A stretch of DNA of 64,000 bases from Sinotaia quadrata (GCA_028829895.1 CM054179.1:45931891-45995890), one strand, 5' to 3'; shown: positions 1-14,849, counted from the first letter of the stretch. Program-made: numbers and translations. The notes: generated by a model not told the origin, from the letters alone.

Positions 1-555
1 CTTCCCTGACGTCATACGTCTCTGTTACGTAATCGTAAGTGTCTTCCCTTCTCACGCGTCTGCGTGTACCTGACTCTAAGTGGTTCGTCTGCCTTTGGAT
101 CTCCGCCTCTATTGTGAGACCAAAGTGTTCCCCGTCTTTAGAAGTATTGTCGTCATTGTCTGCCTAGAGATGCGAGAGTGTTTCTGGTAGCTTATCTACC
201 CCTGGTTAGGTGTCCACCCCCCCCACACCCTGGTTAAGTCAGTTCGCTTCTAACCGACGTAAACATGTGTTCTTTTGTCCTGGCTGCTTAAGACAGTTAC
301 TTCAAAGACTTGTTTTCTCATGAAAGAATTTCTCTTATCATGGGAAAACTCTACTAAATATTAAGAAAAGAAAAATTAAATAATTTCAAATTTAATATTT
401 TTACAGTTTGCAATTTCTGCGCCACAGTAACCATGACGATGCAGGTAACCATGGAGCAATCCCATAACTTCCCACTGCATTCAGCCCGTTGAACACATAC
501 TATAGCCATTTATCGACGATTACATTGATAGAGGAAAACTTTCTCACTGTTCATT
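1..555. other. Non-coding flank
   Basis: No ORF or domain seen. The first 300 bases are more GC-rich than the surroundings and could be the end of a mobile element, but no terminal repeat is visible. Confidence 0.4.
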
Positions 556-727
556 CTTGGGCTTTAGAAAATATCACTCATTTGAAACTGGTTCCTGTCG
601 GCTGCCTGTATCTTGGGCTTTAGAAAATATCACTCATTTGAAACTGGTTCCTGTCGGATGCCTGTATCTTGGGCTTTAGAAAATATCACTCATTTGAAAC
701 TGGTTCCTGTCGGATGCCTGTATCTTG
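556..727. repeat. 56-bp tandem repeat, 3 copies
   Basis: Three almost perfect copies of a unit starting CTTGGGCTTTAGAAAATATC and ending in GGATGCCTGTAT. No ORF or known element. Confidence 0.9.
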
Positions 728-885
728 GTTTTAGAGTACAAACATTATTACATGAATAAGTACACTCTTCAATGAGTTTTTTAAAAAAGTAATGTGTTTG
801 GCACCCATACCAAATTTAATAAACTCAGAATGAACGAGCTGTATTTTCACAAAATCACGTGATCGTTCTAAATCATGTTTTCAAA

Positions 886-3329
<2,444 letters not shown>

Positions 3330-3720
3330 TAATGTGCGACCCGGAATGTCATTTTGTTATTCACACCATGGAAAATCTATCTTGATGGCCCCTTGAGACT
3401 TATCTGTATAAAGCACGTTGTCGTCCACTGATGCAAACTGACTTTTGTGACCTTTGGCAACCCTCGTAGTTTGACAGGCTGGGATACGGTTCAGCACAGA
3501 CATTTGCTCATTGATGTTCAGCTCCAGCTGTAATGGCTTGGACTCCCACCATGGGTTGAGCTGTCCGGTTTAGAATTCTGAGGTAAACCTCAAGACCAGC
3601 ACTAGGTGTTTCATATAGACGCGGTCATGGATGCTCCCTATTTTCCCATGGAAGTGGGTGCAGTGTAGGTAGGCGTCTAACATGACCCACTTATTCAGGG
3701 TTTTTATGAATGAAAGTAAA
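3330..3720 (-). pseudogene. Unidentified decayed coding segment
   Basis: The minus strand reads coherent protein-like sequence: WVMLDAYLHCTHFHGKIG, VYMKHLVLVLRFTSEF, a TAA, then LNPWWESKPLQLELNINEQM, VLNRIPACQTTRVAKGHK and VLYTDKSQGAIKIDFPWCE in one frame. About 105 codons with one internal stop. No family recognised. It lies in a repeat-rich block, so it may be part of a transposon. Confidence 0.3.
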
Positions 3721-4169
3721 GGTCAACTCACAACTTAGCGCTATGTCACTGTCAGGAAAACAAATGACTGTACATGGATAGTTAGTATCCGATTTTTGGT
3801 GCGACCGTCACCTATGGTCTAACCCACTTTCCCCATACTGGTAAACAACATTTCGACAGTCTCCAAGCTTAATCCCTAACGGAAGTTTCTCAATGCATAA
3901 GACTGGGGAAACCCCTGTATAAGAAAAACAGTTAATAGTATGAGAACGGTTATCAGGATTACATAATTTCTTTTAATATATTCTCACACATTCATATAAC
4001 ATAATAAATACAGGGTAATAGATTTATGAGCAGGCTCACTAGAACAATGTCAAATATTTAGCATACTATATATAAGTATCACAGTTCATAATTTGTAGAA
4101 ACAATAGTCTACTCACATAATGCATCTCTACGTTAAAAAGAAATCAAGTATAACATATGAATAGCAAAG

Positions 4170-5100
4170 ATTAATGAAATATTTCTTTCTCTCTCAATCA
4201 GTCAGTTATCTCACAATTAAGCTAATGGTCACCTTTCATGAATGCACTTCTAGCCAATCCAAATTCAAGTAATTAGATGATAGAATTCTATACAGCAGAT
4301 AAACATTTGATCTCAGCCTATTGGTTGGTCTCATTCTCATAAATCGTAACCATTGGATAATAAAACTACTCATCCAGTTGGAAATGGTTTGCATTATATC
4401 AGCAATTATGACACCCGGGGCGATCTATATTCATGCAATTATCCAGACGCACTAATTCACCTATTATAAATGCCGACTCTGGTGTTTTCAATGCCACGGT
4501 AGGCTCTCTGGCAATGGTTCCCAAACTTTCTCGGGTCACGGCGCCCTTAGTGTATCAACGATTTTTCCTACCCAATTGTGTTTATGCTATTGCAGTTTCC
4601 CTCCAAAATGAGCGAAATACCGAGGTGTGTACTGAGTTAGCCATGCGATACGTGCGCAAACTTTGAGAAACACTGCCGCACGATATTTTATGTGATTTTT
4701 ATTTGACTTTTGCAAACGGCCACAATAAGTGTCCACATAAATGAAAAACACAAGACATTATGCTACAGTGACGCTAAACGTTGTAACATGCAGCTACACT
4801 ACAGTTGACTAATGGGGAAAGAAGACAATAATTATTTAACTGCTTCTTGAAAGAAAGGAATATTACGTCAAGTAATATAAATGTCAAAGTTCTTTTGATT
4901 TTATTCATATTGTGTTGGAGTAAATTTGCCTATCCCTAGTTCTAGACTTAATTGTTAAATTGTCAAAGTGACCTCTGGCACTCCTTATGATGGTACTTTT
5001 GTAAATGTCGGAGTTGGAGTAAACAACTTGAGTTGATACGACATCACGCCGTATTCATTCGTGCAATCTAATAAATATGACAGACGAATGTTGTGAAAAT
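4170..5100. mobile_element. Copies of a dispersed non-coding family
   Basis: 4170-4410 matches 59.89-60.10 kb (AACCATTGGATAATAAAACT-type block). 4912-5090 has GGAGTAAATTTGCC and a GATGGTACTTTTGTAAATGT block matching 41.96-42.11 kb in reverse. Non-coding and AT-rich; class unknown. Confidence 0.5.
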
Positions 5101-5598
5101 ATTACCACTATATTTTCTTTGTGTCTAGTGGCGGACAATTGCCAATAGCGCAAACTTTAATGTGTACTGTGTCATGTAACTAAATACAGTAATAAACACG
5201 GAATAATGCCGATTTTTCTTTAATGATTATCTGAAACGAATCATGTGTTTTATCTTGTAACGTTGACGACGCCGAATAAAAAGGAAAACAACTCATCCTG
5301 TTTACTCTGACGAATCTGGAACGAGGTTGCTTGCGTCTGTTTCCGAAAATGAGGCCACGAATCTTTTCTTAATGATCTTTTCGTTTCAATATCACCAAAG
5401 TACAAATGCGTCATTTGGTTGCCATCTCATGATCTGAATATAACGTCAGATTAAATAAGTAATACTGTCTTCAGTTCGAGAAGTAGTGGCTTAAATCAGC
5501 ATTCGTCTAAACTGAACAGTTGGATCTATATCTCTACTACGTCTGTCGCCTGTCATATTTCTCCATATTCCTGTCAATCTGCAGACTGCTGAAAAAAC

Positions 5599-5647
5599 AT
5601 GGCTGGACTTCTGACCGGATTGATTACGATTGTGTTTATTCTTTGTG
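5599..5647 (+). CDS. Ig gene copy 1, exon 1: signal peptide
   Basis: Hydrophobic 16-residue leader followed by GTAAGT. Nearly identical to the exon at 19835-19883, including the flanking 5'UTR and the start of the intron. An AT-rich ATTAAATAAG about 150 bp upstream is conserved in both copies and may be part of the promoter. Confidence 0.78.
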
Positions 5648-8600
5648 GTAAGTGCATTTTTCATCCAACACTAACACCTCTCTAAGCAATGTACAATCAA
5701 TGAAACAAACAAAAGTAAGTAAATGTCAGTAAATTATCATTTAATTGTGACTGTAAAATTGTCAAACTCATTTTCTCCGGAATGGACTTCTCTTTGTCTA
5801 TTATTTTCTTGGGTTTTTTTTTCATCCTCTTGTTTCGTCCCTCATGTAGATATCCATAGCAAACCGTCTATTTGTCTTCCCTTCCATGCAGTTATTCACC
5901 AATCCTTCCGACTTCCATTTTCTTACCCATCCGTACGTCCATGTTTAATATTTAAAAGCACAATGACTCTCACGTTTGTTTACATTACGCTATATCGAGG
6001 ATTATAATTCTAATTTGATAATGAGAACAATGAAAATAAATAAAGGAAAGAAAGGAAAGTGAATGGCATGCTAAAAGTAATAAAGCAAGAATGTGTGTAT
6101 ATATATAAATGACGACAACTACATCAGCAACCACATAATACTCACAATATATCATACAAACATCTGCCCACGAAACCCAACATGTTACCTAGCAAAGGAG
6201 ACTGGACCAAGATGAAAGAATCCCTAAGTATCATTGACCTACACCCCTTAACAAATAAAGACATCACCATTTGGACACAGAATCTGAATACCACAATCAA
6301 AATGCAGCCTTCCCTCTCACCAAACCTAAATCAAACAAAATCATCAATCCCTGGTGGAACAAATAAATTAGAAGAACTGAAAACAAGGCGAAAACGAGCT
6401 CTGAGACTTCAAGAAAGGAATGTAAATGATGAAACAAAGCAAAATACAGAACAATACACAATGGATACACAAAGCATTAAACAAAATAATGCACAATATA
6501 TGCAAAAACATTATAAGAAAACAATACACAAAACATACACAAAAGCAATACAAAACTGCAAGAAAACAGGATTGGAAAAAATTATGTTACAAAATGATAT
6601 AACACTTCCACCTAATTCATCTGGCACAAACTAAATCATATAATAATAAGGAACTACACCCACTAAAACCAATCAACCCACATGAAACATTAGCCCTCAC
6701 AGAAAATGAAAAAAAAAATGGAATCATTGGCAGACCAATTCGAAGATAACTCAAACAAAACAAATCCCAAAGAAAGCAACACACAACTGCAAACATTCAC
6801 AAAAGTCATACTTCCCCCCTGGAAAATAAGTACAAAAGACAAGAAAACATCCCACCAAACAATAGACACCCCAACCACACTGCTAGAAGTCAAACACACA
6901 ATAAAAAAAGAAATAAACACAGCACCAGGACCAGACAAAATACCATACCAAATCATTAGAAGACTCCTAGATAACATACTCACAAACATGACAAAACTCT
7001 ACAACAAAATACCTGACACTGGAAGCCATACCACCGCGTTGGAATCACGACGATAAAATCCCCATACCCAACAGACAACAACCCTACCGACTTATGAAAC
7101 GACTGGTAAAAGCACACAATCTAAAAAATCTAAAAAGTCCCACACCCTATCAACCCACCTAGCGCCCCCCGTGGACAATTACCCCTCCACACACAGACTT
7201 TACCCTACTTGACCCCCCCAATAAAAAAGTAAACCCGTTCGCAATCAAACAAAATTTCTGGAGCACCATAACATATCGATACCTCAATCACCATTATATA
7301 TACACATATGGATCCGAACAAAATGTAGGGACATGAACAGCTGTACACAATCAAACAGGAGTGTACACCTTCAAACTAAACATACCTCACTCGATTCGAA
7401 CAGCAGAGCTAATTGCCGTAAAGTAAGTACCCGCGTATTCACAAGACACTAATCCCAAACATAACTAAGCAAATCCTCACACTAACTGACTCACTAACAT
7501 CATTAGAATGCCTTAAAACTTCTTCCTTTCAATCAGAACAGGAAGTATGACCTATATAAACTTGATAAGCTCGAAGCAAATGACATTGAAACAACACTAA
7601 TGTGGATCCCCAGCCTCTTCTATAGAGCATAAAATGAAACTGCAGACAGTGGAGCAACATTTGGAGAAGTACATGGCAAACAGCTAAAGCCACCATACCA
7701 CAAAACAGAAATACACTCACAAATCAACAATACAATTAAGAAAGAGCATACACACACACACAAACACACTCATGAAAAGCAAACGCATCACCCATGCCCG
7801 AGCAATCAACAAAGACTAAACTCCACATTATACACTGTTACGTTTCCAGTATTTATTTATAGACCCCGCCCTAGAATAATTAAGGATTTTAAATATAATT
7901 AATTCCTTCTTTCATATTCTATGCAGACTGGTTGCTCAATTTACTATTTGACTAATTAAAAGTGTGTCTTGTAGTCAGACGACAAATTTACAAACTAATA
8001 AATTGCGAACTTTAGCTAGATTGAAAACAGTTAAATTCCTCTAAATTAATATGCATTCGTTATCAACATTCTGCTCATCCGCCCCCATTCAATCTAAGAA
8101 AATCTATAGGTCTATTATGCATAAAAATTAACTACTAAGAGGTTTTAACAAAGAAAATAAGATTTAATAAAGTTTTAACAAGTTAACAATAATCAAATAC
8201 GAGCGCGAATAGTCTATTTCTCGATTCTTTGCGCGTACATGCTTTATCGGTTAACTAACGAATTGCCACTCAATTGTCTTTTCGATATTTGTATAAACAC
8301 TGAGTAATACTTAGCTGATTGTCTGTATCTGCCTGGTCTCTTTTACTCAGTCAGCCAGTCTATTTTCACAGTCTCACTACAGCGACGACGCACGTGGCAT
8401 CTAGGAAGGTGTTCCTTTATGTTGCTAGTGGACTTGAATTTCAGTGGCGTGGACCCTCAGAAATGAACTCACACTTTGAGCTCAGACCAGTTAGTACCAG
8501 ACGGAACAAGGCAAGGCAAAAGTAAAGCCAAGGCAAGGCAAGGCAAAAGTAAAGCCAGGGCCGACCTGGAGAAGTAACGTGCTCTAATGTAATTTCAATT

Positions 8601-9922
8601 TAACACGTTCCTACTCAAGCATGTCCCAGTTTAAAATAATAGTTTTGACCTCGCGTCGTTTTACAATTAGATTTAGAAAAGATGTAGTCATCTCACGCGT
8701 GTTCCATTTAACAGCATGAGTATGAATCAATAAAATTAGTTACAATGTTAAATTAATGTTCATACAAAAGGGGTAATTCAAACCAACAAAGCGCTTCACA
8801 ATTTACAATTAAAATTACACGCAATAATTGAATTACATGAGAAATTCATATCGAGCGCAGGCACTCTGGCTCTTAGTGAATTAAAACAATATAAATTAAA
8901 GTTACAAAATGGAAAAAGAGTTACAATAAATTTATATTCCATAACTTATAGGTTTTTCAGCCATTTCTCTGGACCATGCTCAAGCATATATGGAATTAAT
9001 ATAATACATAGCACAAATACATATTTATAATCAAGATAGGCAAAATACTATCAGATAAAATGGTACCTTTTTATGAGAAGTCGAAGGTATGGTTCTCATC
9101 TGCTGTCGGCTGCCGCATGACCTGAGTTAGCTAAATGGATACAGCTAATGTGTTCTCGCAGTAAGGGAACGGAAGCGCGTACCCACATTTATAGAAAAGC
9201 ATAATGCGTATCACGTGACTGATCGCGAAGTATGTAGTTGGTTCGAGAATCTGGACAATGGACCTAAAGTTACATAACATCTTGACCTGTTCTAGAAGCA
9301 TCTCGAAAAAGGAAGCTTTGAACAGAGGAGCCAAGGGTTTCAAATTTCAAATTTGAAGTAAACAAGACAAGTAGGTCACCAAGTCGGACATTTTTATCAG
9401 ACTGTGACATACACCCATAAGCCAATCCATCGACCTAAAACATGCATCCCATGAAATGAGAAGGAACAGACAACACCATATAACATTTTTTTTTTACACT
9501 TCCCAACCTACCAGGACTACAGAGCAATAGTAAAACAACTGTAACATTACTACAGTTACTTTCATCCCCCACTCCCTACTTTTCCCACTCCAAGGAAAAG
9601 AAGAGATGATTCAGACCGCACTTATACACTTCCTATTGGAAACAAACTCGTTACACCTACTACAAAGAGTCTCAATCACACACACACACACACACACAAA
9701 CACACATGCACATTCTTCTACCCTAAGCACCTTGAACAAAAGCTACCCTCCCACGAACTAGTAACAAGCATATCACATAAAAAATAATAAACCACATATG
9801 CACATTTACTACTGGGAACAAACGCACTACACCCCCAACCCAACCCAACCAAAACCTCACTCATACACACTCGCAACTGGAAACAAACACATTATAACCA
9901 CCCTAAAACAAGAAGTAAGATT

Positions 9923-9982
<60 letters not shown>

Positions 9983-10820
9983 ACACACAAACAGATATGG
10001 CAGATATCCACGAACACCGGCGAACGACCTAACTACAACTAACAAAAACGCAACCCCCACCACCACCCTCTCCTGAAAAAAACAAAACAAGGAGAAGAAG
10101 TCTCCACAGGAACTAACCAAGACCGAGAACATTCCAGGATAAGTCTACTGAGGCTCCAGTGGGGTGGAAAAGACAGCGAGAAAAAAATATTTACCTTTAT
10201 TGAGAAAAAAATATATTAGTTTCCTCCATACCAGATAAACACTAATAATATTTTTTTGTATTCTAGTTACGTATTAAGAAACAAAACCATACGGGCTAAA
10301 GGTATTTACAAATATAGTCACTTAAGCACTTAGAAACAAAAATAGTGTTGATAACAATGAACACAGATTTATTCCATCTGCTTCTCTTCTCTTCTCTTTT
10401 CTATTTATAGTGGTGCTGGCAGAAGAACAGTTGCCTGTCTCCCTCAACATAGATTCTAGTGACCGAAAAAATATTAAGATTGAGTGCCGATCTCATCTAA
10501 ACAATACGATCAAGTTTTTCTATTTGATATTATGGCAATGGTCAGTGGAAGAAAAGCGGACACAGGTGGCGTACGCTGAAAGTGACTCGTCTGCTTACCA
10601 AGTACGCTGGGCGATAAAACAAAAACGATTTTCGTGTATGAGGGGGGGAAATGTGAGTGGGTCAAGGTCAGAGCAAAACGTGTTCGTTACTTTTCCATAT
10701 ACATGCCGTAGGGGTGACTCTTTCTGCTGTGAGCTAATCTACGTATGGCCAGGTAGGCGAGGTAACCAAGGCTTAGTTTCCATAGATACTGGAAGGGAAG
10801 GATTCGCTCTTTTTGGATAA
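5599..10820 (+). CDS. Small secreted Ig-like protein, copy 1 (two exons seen)
   Basis: Exon 1 is 5599-5647 (MAGLLTGLITIVFILC, donor G|GTAAGT, phase 1). Exon 2 is 10411-10820 (acceptor TATTTATAG, first residues VVLAEEQLPVSLNID). Joined: 152 aa plus stop. The second exon has Ig-like V features: KIECRS near the start, a Trp-rich strand LILWQWS, VAYAE, and SFCCELIYV near the end. Alternatively exon 2 ends at 10752 (CCAG|GTAGGC, phase 1), a good donor placed exactly where an Ig exon should end; then the gene would continue to exons I could not find. Single Ig domains of this kind occur in molluscan defence proteins such as FREP relatives; the immune role is inference. Confidence 0.7.
6182..7740 (+). 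mobile_element. Decayed non-LTR retrotransposon (RT and RNase H remnants), copy 1
   Basis: Open segments at 6182-6634 (GDWTKMKESLSIIDLHPLT..., WTQNLN) and 6706-7056 (EVKHTIKKEINTAPGPDKIP, a reverse transcriptase N-terminal motif). Near 7300-7425 another frame gives an RNase H-like start (YGSEQNVGT, then YTFKLNIPHSIRTAELIAV) in which the usual Asp is Tyr and a stop intervenes. RT plus RNase H suggests an I/Jockey-like LINE. Inactive: several stops and frameshifts. Confidence 0.75.
7836..9409 (+). mobile_element. Solo LTR 1 with TSD TACAC
   Basis: Starts TGTTACG, ends GTGACA, and is flanked by TACAC at 7831-7835 and 9410-9414. The same family lies inverted at 12275-13416 (shared segments include AAATTAATATGCATTC and TGGACAATGG-CTAAAGTTACATAA). 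No internal gag-pol is present, so this is a solo LTR. It sits in the intron of Ig gene copy 1. ORFs inside it (8319-8525, 9131-9343) are incidental. Confidence 0.88.
9924..9995. repeat. (CA)n microsatellite
   Basis: CA/CACT tract in the unit 1 intron; a shorter CA tract is at 9678-9700. Counterparts in unit 2 at 21674-21740 and 21967-22066. Confidence 0.95.
10411..10820 (+). CDS. Ig gene copy 1, exon 2: Ig-like domain
   Basis: Phase-1 acceptor in a pyrimidine-rich context. The domain runs to about 10752; the last 22 codons (RRGNQGLVSIDTGREGFALF) show no domain and may be intron read-through. Cysteines at IECRS and FCCEL can form the Ig disulfide; two further cysteines (FSCMRG, YTCRRG) are extra. 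Two N-glycosylation sequons. Solo LTRs in opposite orientation flank this exon. Confidence 0.75.
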
Positions 10821-11379
10821 AAACATCGCATTCATCGTAATACAAAGTTGCAAGATCTACTACTAGAAGACAAAATACGTCCAATGCACTAAAACATGTT
10901 TATTCACAGATTAATAATTGTGCTTATGTAACCATCGAACAAAACATATTGGTAAATCTCAACCCCAAACCACCTGAAAGAAAAATAGTTCTTCAGAAAA
11001 TAAAACATAAATAATTTGACTTAGATGCATACTAGAATACATTATAATGCAATGTAATCATGGATAAACTGAATTTATTCTTTTCTTTTCACATTTACTA
11101 ACTTTAATTTCAATTGCAATTGAGCGGATGATAAATTACGTTTCCAACCTTAAAATGAATTTTAAAGGAATAAAAGATAAACTATATAATACAAAAGTTT
11201 TAATAATATATACGTGCGTGTGAGGGAAATTCAATAAACTGGTTTTTAATGATAATTTTGTCATTCAGCTAAAGTACCAATTCGCGGGCATCATTTTTTT
11301 CCCAATTAAAAATGAGTGATGGAGATGCGCACTGCAATTTGAATGCAGTAGCCTTACAAAAAAAAAGGTGTCTCTCTGC

Positions 11380-12081
11380 GTGCGTGCGGGTATGTGTGTG
11401 TGTTTGTGTGTGTGTAAATGTGTGTGTAAGCGGACATGCGTGTTTATGTGAAAAGAATGTGTGAGTGCATGGAAATATGTATAGGAATGAGTGCATGTTA
11501 ATTTGTGTGTGCGTGTGGGAATGCGTGTGTGTATGTGTGTGTGTGCGCGCGCGAGGGAAAGTGTATGTGCTTGTGTGTGTCTGTGTGTGTCTGTGTGTGT
11601 GTGTGTGTGAGTGTGTGTGTATGCATGGAAATGTGTATAGACATGGGAATGTGTCGTTGAGGGTGGGAAAGAAATGTTTTTGAATATGTGTGTGCATGGG
11701 AATGTGTGTGTGCATGGGAATGTGTGTGTGCATGAGAATGTGTCGTTGAGGGTGGGAAAGAAATGTTTTAGAATATGTGTGTGCATGGGAAGGTGTGTGT
11801 GCATGAGAATGTGTCGTTGAGGGTGGGAAAGAAATGTTTTTGAATATGTGTGTGCATGGGAAGGTGTGTGTGCAATTTGAATTACGTCTGTGTGTATGTG
11901 TGAAGAGTGTCTGTCTGTTTGTGCATTGGAATATGTGAGTTCAGTGTGAATGTGTCTGTGTGTGTGCATGGAAACGTGTGTGTGTGTGTGCATCGGAATC
12001 TGTCAGTAGGTGTGCACAGAAATATGTATGGGCATGAGAATGAGTCTATGTGTACATGGAAATGTATGTGCGAGCATTTAA

Positions 12082-12124
<43 letters not shown>

Positions 12125-12175
12125 TGCACACTCGTGGAAATGTATGTGAATGTGTATGTGTGCATTGAAATATGT
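11380..12175. repeat. TG-rich region with about 74-bp higher-order repeats
   Basis: Irregular (TG)n with GTGTGTGCATGGGAATGTG motifs. At 11640-11870 a longer unit containing TGTCGTTGAGGGTGGGAAAG occurs three times. The long His/Thr-rich open frames on both strands come from the repeat. Unit 2 has a much shorter version (25660-25830). Confidence 0.9.
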
Positions 12176-12274
12176 CTGTGTGTTTAGGCATGAGGATGTA
12201 ATTGTTGTGAATACAGAAACTATGACTGACAAATATAACTTATGTATTTTTTGTCATAGGCTGGGTAAATAGAT

Positions 12275-13416
12275 TGTGACAGATTCTGGCAAATTCATGA
12301 ACTCATGAAGTCATGAACTCCTAACCCAGTTTTGCTGATTCAAAATCAAATTTTGAACGAATTCTTTGTTAAAGCTTTTCCCGTGTTGCACCAGTATCGA
12401 GAAACTAACAAAGAGGTCAAGTGTATTATGTAACTTTAGACCATTGTCCAGCAATTTCGAATCAACAACATACCATGTGATCAGTCACGTGACACATTCA
12501 GTACAGTTTAATAAATACGATAACGCCTGGTAAAATTGTCACTCACACTCACAGACCCGGTCGACACACAAGTCAGCTACCTAAGCTAGTCACCGCCTAT
12601 TGCCGAGTCATGCTAGAGAACCCATTGCTTGAAGCAGTAATCTACTTTTGAGAGAGCGGGTTTCTTGTTCTTCTTACTTCTTCTTGGTTCTTGTTCTACT
12701 TGAACCTACACTTGGGCCATATGTCGACTCGCATGTCTTCATAACCCATGCCTACGTTTCCAGGTTGGCGTACGTCGTGTTAACTTCGGTTAACAATTCT
12801 TCGCCTACATTCGTCACCTAGCGCAGTAACTGAGGGATGGTTGACTATTGATGCTACGGGCAGTACCAGCGATGAATCAAAGTGATGTGGACCAGATCTA
12901 ACCAGTTTGGAGACCACGTGGCATTCATGAGCACAGATGAGTAATGATCTGTTCTCCTGAGACCAAAAGACTATTGGGCATGACTGTAACTCATTATAAG
13001 CACTGATTTATTTGCTACTGTTTAAATCTAGACTTCGTGCTCGTAATTAATTGTTATCGTTACATGTTAAATATTAAATTCATATTTACATTTGTTAAAA
13101 ACCTCTTTCGTAGTGATTCTTATGCATATAGACCTAATCATGTAGTTTGGATGGGGGACGATTGAGCTAAATGAACCTTTTGAATGCATATTAATTTAAG
13201 AGAGTTTTAACGGTTTCCAAGCCGGCTATTGTACGCAAGTTGTCAGTTCGTAAATCTGTTTGTCTTGACTACAAAGACGCATTTTTAACTTAGTCGAATG
13301 ATAAATTGAGCAACCAGTCTGTTTAGGGTGAAGAGAGGGAATTAATTTAATCAAGTAAATTAAAGTTTCCATAAAATCCTAAGCAGGGTCTATAAATAAA
13401 AACTGGACACGTAACA
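12275..13416 (-). mobile_element. Solo LTR 2, inverted, TSD TAGAT
   Basis: On the minus strand it starts TGTTACGTG and ends TGTCACA. Flanks are TAGAT at 12270-12274 and TAGAT at 13417-13421. Same family as 7836-9409 but about 430 bp shorter through internal deletions. It lies 3' of the Ig exon of copy 1. Confidence 0.88.
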
Positions 13417-13469
13417 TAGATTAATAATTCACCTTATTAATCCCACTATTCCTACTCTGAATAATATCA

Positions 13470-13700
13470 GTCCCTGAATATGTAGACTGACGGACTTCAA
13501 AACCACTTTAAATCCACAATATGTAGACCGACGGACTTTAAGACCACTCTAAATCAGTATACAGACAGACGGACCTCAGGGCTACACTATGTTCCTGAAT
13601 ATGTAGACATATGGCCCTTGGTCCTTGGGGCAACTCTAAGTTCTTGGACATGTAAGCAAACGGACCTCAGGGCCACTCAGTCCTTGAACATGTAAGGATT
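13470..13700. repeat. Degenerate approximately 40-bp repeats, unit 1
   Basis: Five or so diverged copies of CTGAATATGTAGACAGACGG followed by ACCTCAGGGCCACTC. Also present in unit 2 at 26000-26310. Confidence 0.8.
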
Positions 13701-13889
13701 AAATAATAATAACAATCATAACCAATAAGTAGTGTTGCGAGGCATCACATATGTCATTTAGATGGTTTCGAAGATTTGATCTGGGAATTCTACCACACTT
13801 TAATATATACTTTGTTTTAAACTAGGATGACTGAACTATTAAAGAAATATATGTGTGAACTATTACATAAAAACCTGGAAAGAGTATGA

Positions 13890-14270
13890 TGCAATCACCG
13901 AAATAGAAGAAGTCAAAATCATGTGGAACTTCGATAAGAATAGATCAAGTGATTGCTGTGTAAGGACCAAATATTGTAGTTTTTAATAAGTCTAACAGAT
14001 CAAGTGATTGCTGTGTGAAGACCAAATATTATAGTTTTTAAAAATCTAACAGATCAAGTGATTACTGTGTGAAGACCAAATATTATAGTTTTTAAAAAGT
14101 CTAACAGATCAAGTGATTGCTGTGTGAAGACCAAATATTATAGTTTTTAAAAAGTCTAACAGATCAAGTGATTGCTGTGTGAAGACCAAATATTATAATT
14201 TTTAACAGAGCAACAGTAATCATCGATGTCTATTCCAGGAAATTCTGTGATGACTACGTCACACTAGTTA
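13890..14270 (+). mobile_element. LINE endonuclease fragment expanded into a 55-bp array
   Basis: 13895-13945 reads EYDAITEIEEVKIMW, matching EAVTETEEVKILW of the LINE at 44.5-45.4 kb. The end (about 14205-14240) matches the TVTIIDV part. Between them, a 55-bp piece of the same LINE (AACAGATCAAGTGATTGCTG type) is repeated about five times. Unit 2 has a single copy of this piece at 26490-26660. Confidence 0.75.
13944..14205. repeat. 55-bp tandem repeat derived from a LINE
   Basis: Five copies of AACAGATCAAGTGATTGCTG plus GTGAAGACCAAATATTATAG and an A-rich tail. Single copy in unit 2. Confidence 0.88.
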
Positions 14271-14849
14271 ATGGTTATGATTATTATTATTTTTAATCTC
14301 CAATAACTAATTACAATTGATCAGAATCTTAATTTATGTTATTAATAATTCTCCAGAAGGCACCATTCGTCTGTTTCACTTGGTCGATAAAAACAACAAT
14401 ATCAATGCAGCTTTAAAATTATACGCTACTTTAAAGAAATGAAGTGAGGGTTTCTTAGTCATGTACAAGTTGCACGCTCAATTAGCCCTTAAACTCACTT
14501 TAGCCGAGACTGTCCTTGGCGTGATACAAAATACGAAAGTACTCGTTCTGGGTGCGCGCTCGTGGCCTCATAAGGTCAAGGAAAAAGGTTATGCAGTTTT
14601 AAAATTATTTTTTAAAAATCTTTTGGCGAGTTCACTCCTCCTACTCTGTGACAGCGACAAAAGAGCTTGAGAGAAATAAGTGTGCTATCGTCAGCAAGAG
14701 GACTTGGAGTTGTGTCAGTGAATATCATCGGAAGTCAGACACGCGGAATAAACTGATAACGTCAGACACATGGATTAAACAAATGTGTGTGTGGGAATGT
14801 CTGACACATACGGACTGAACACATGAGGTCAGACACAAGGATTAAACAG

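Larger units (their letters stand above)
7836..13416. other. Inverted LTR pair enclosing the Ig exon of copy 1
   Basis: Solo LTR 1 (forward) and solo LTR 2 (reverse) lie 2.9 kb apart and flank exon 2 (10411-10820). Homologous recombination between them could invert the exon. This is structural inference from the two LTR calls. Confidence 0.6.
5340..14390 (+). repeat. Tandem duplication unit 1
   Basis: Collinear with 19577-26855: same signal exon, decayed LINE, CA tract, Ig exon, TG-rich tract, the approximately 40-bp CTGAATATGTAGACAGACGG repeats and LINE fragment. It differs by carrying two solo LTRs and an expanded 55-bp repeat, and by lacking the hAT element. Confidence 0.85.

Noticed and set aside
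11265..11993. 242-codon His/Thr-rich minus-strand ORF
   Set aside because: Translation of a TG/CA-rich satellite; the composition is set by the repeat and several other frames are open too.
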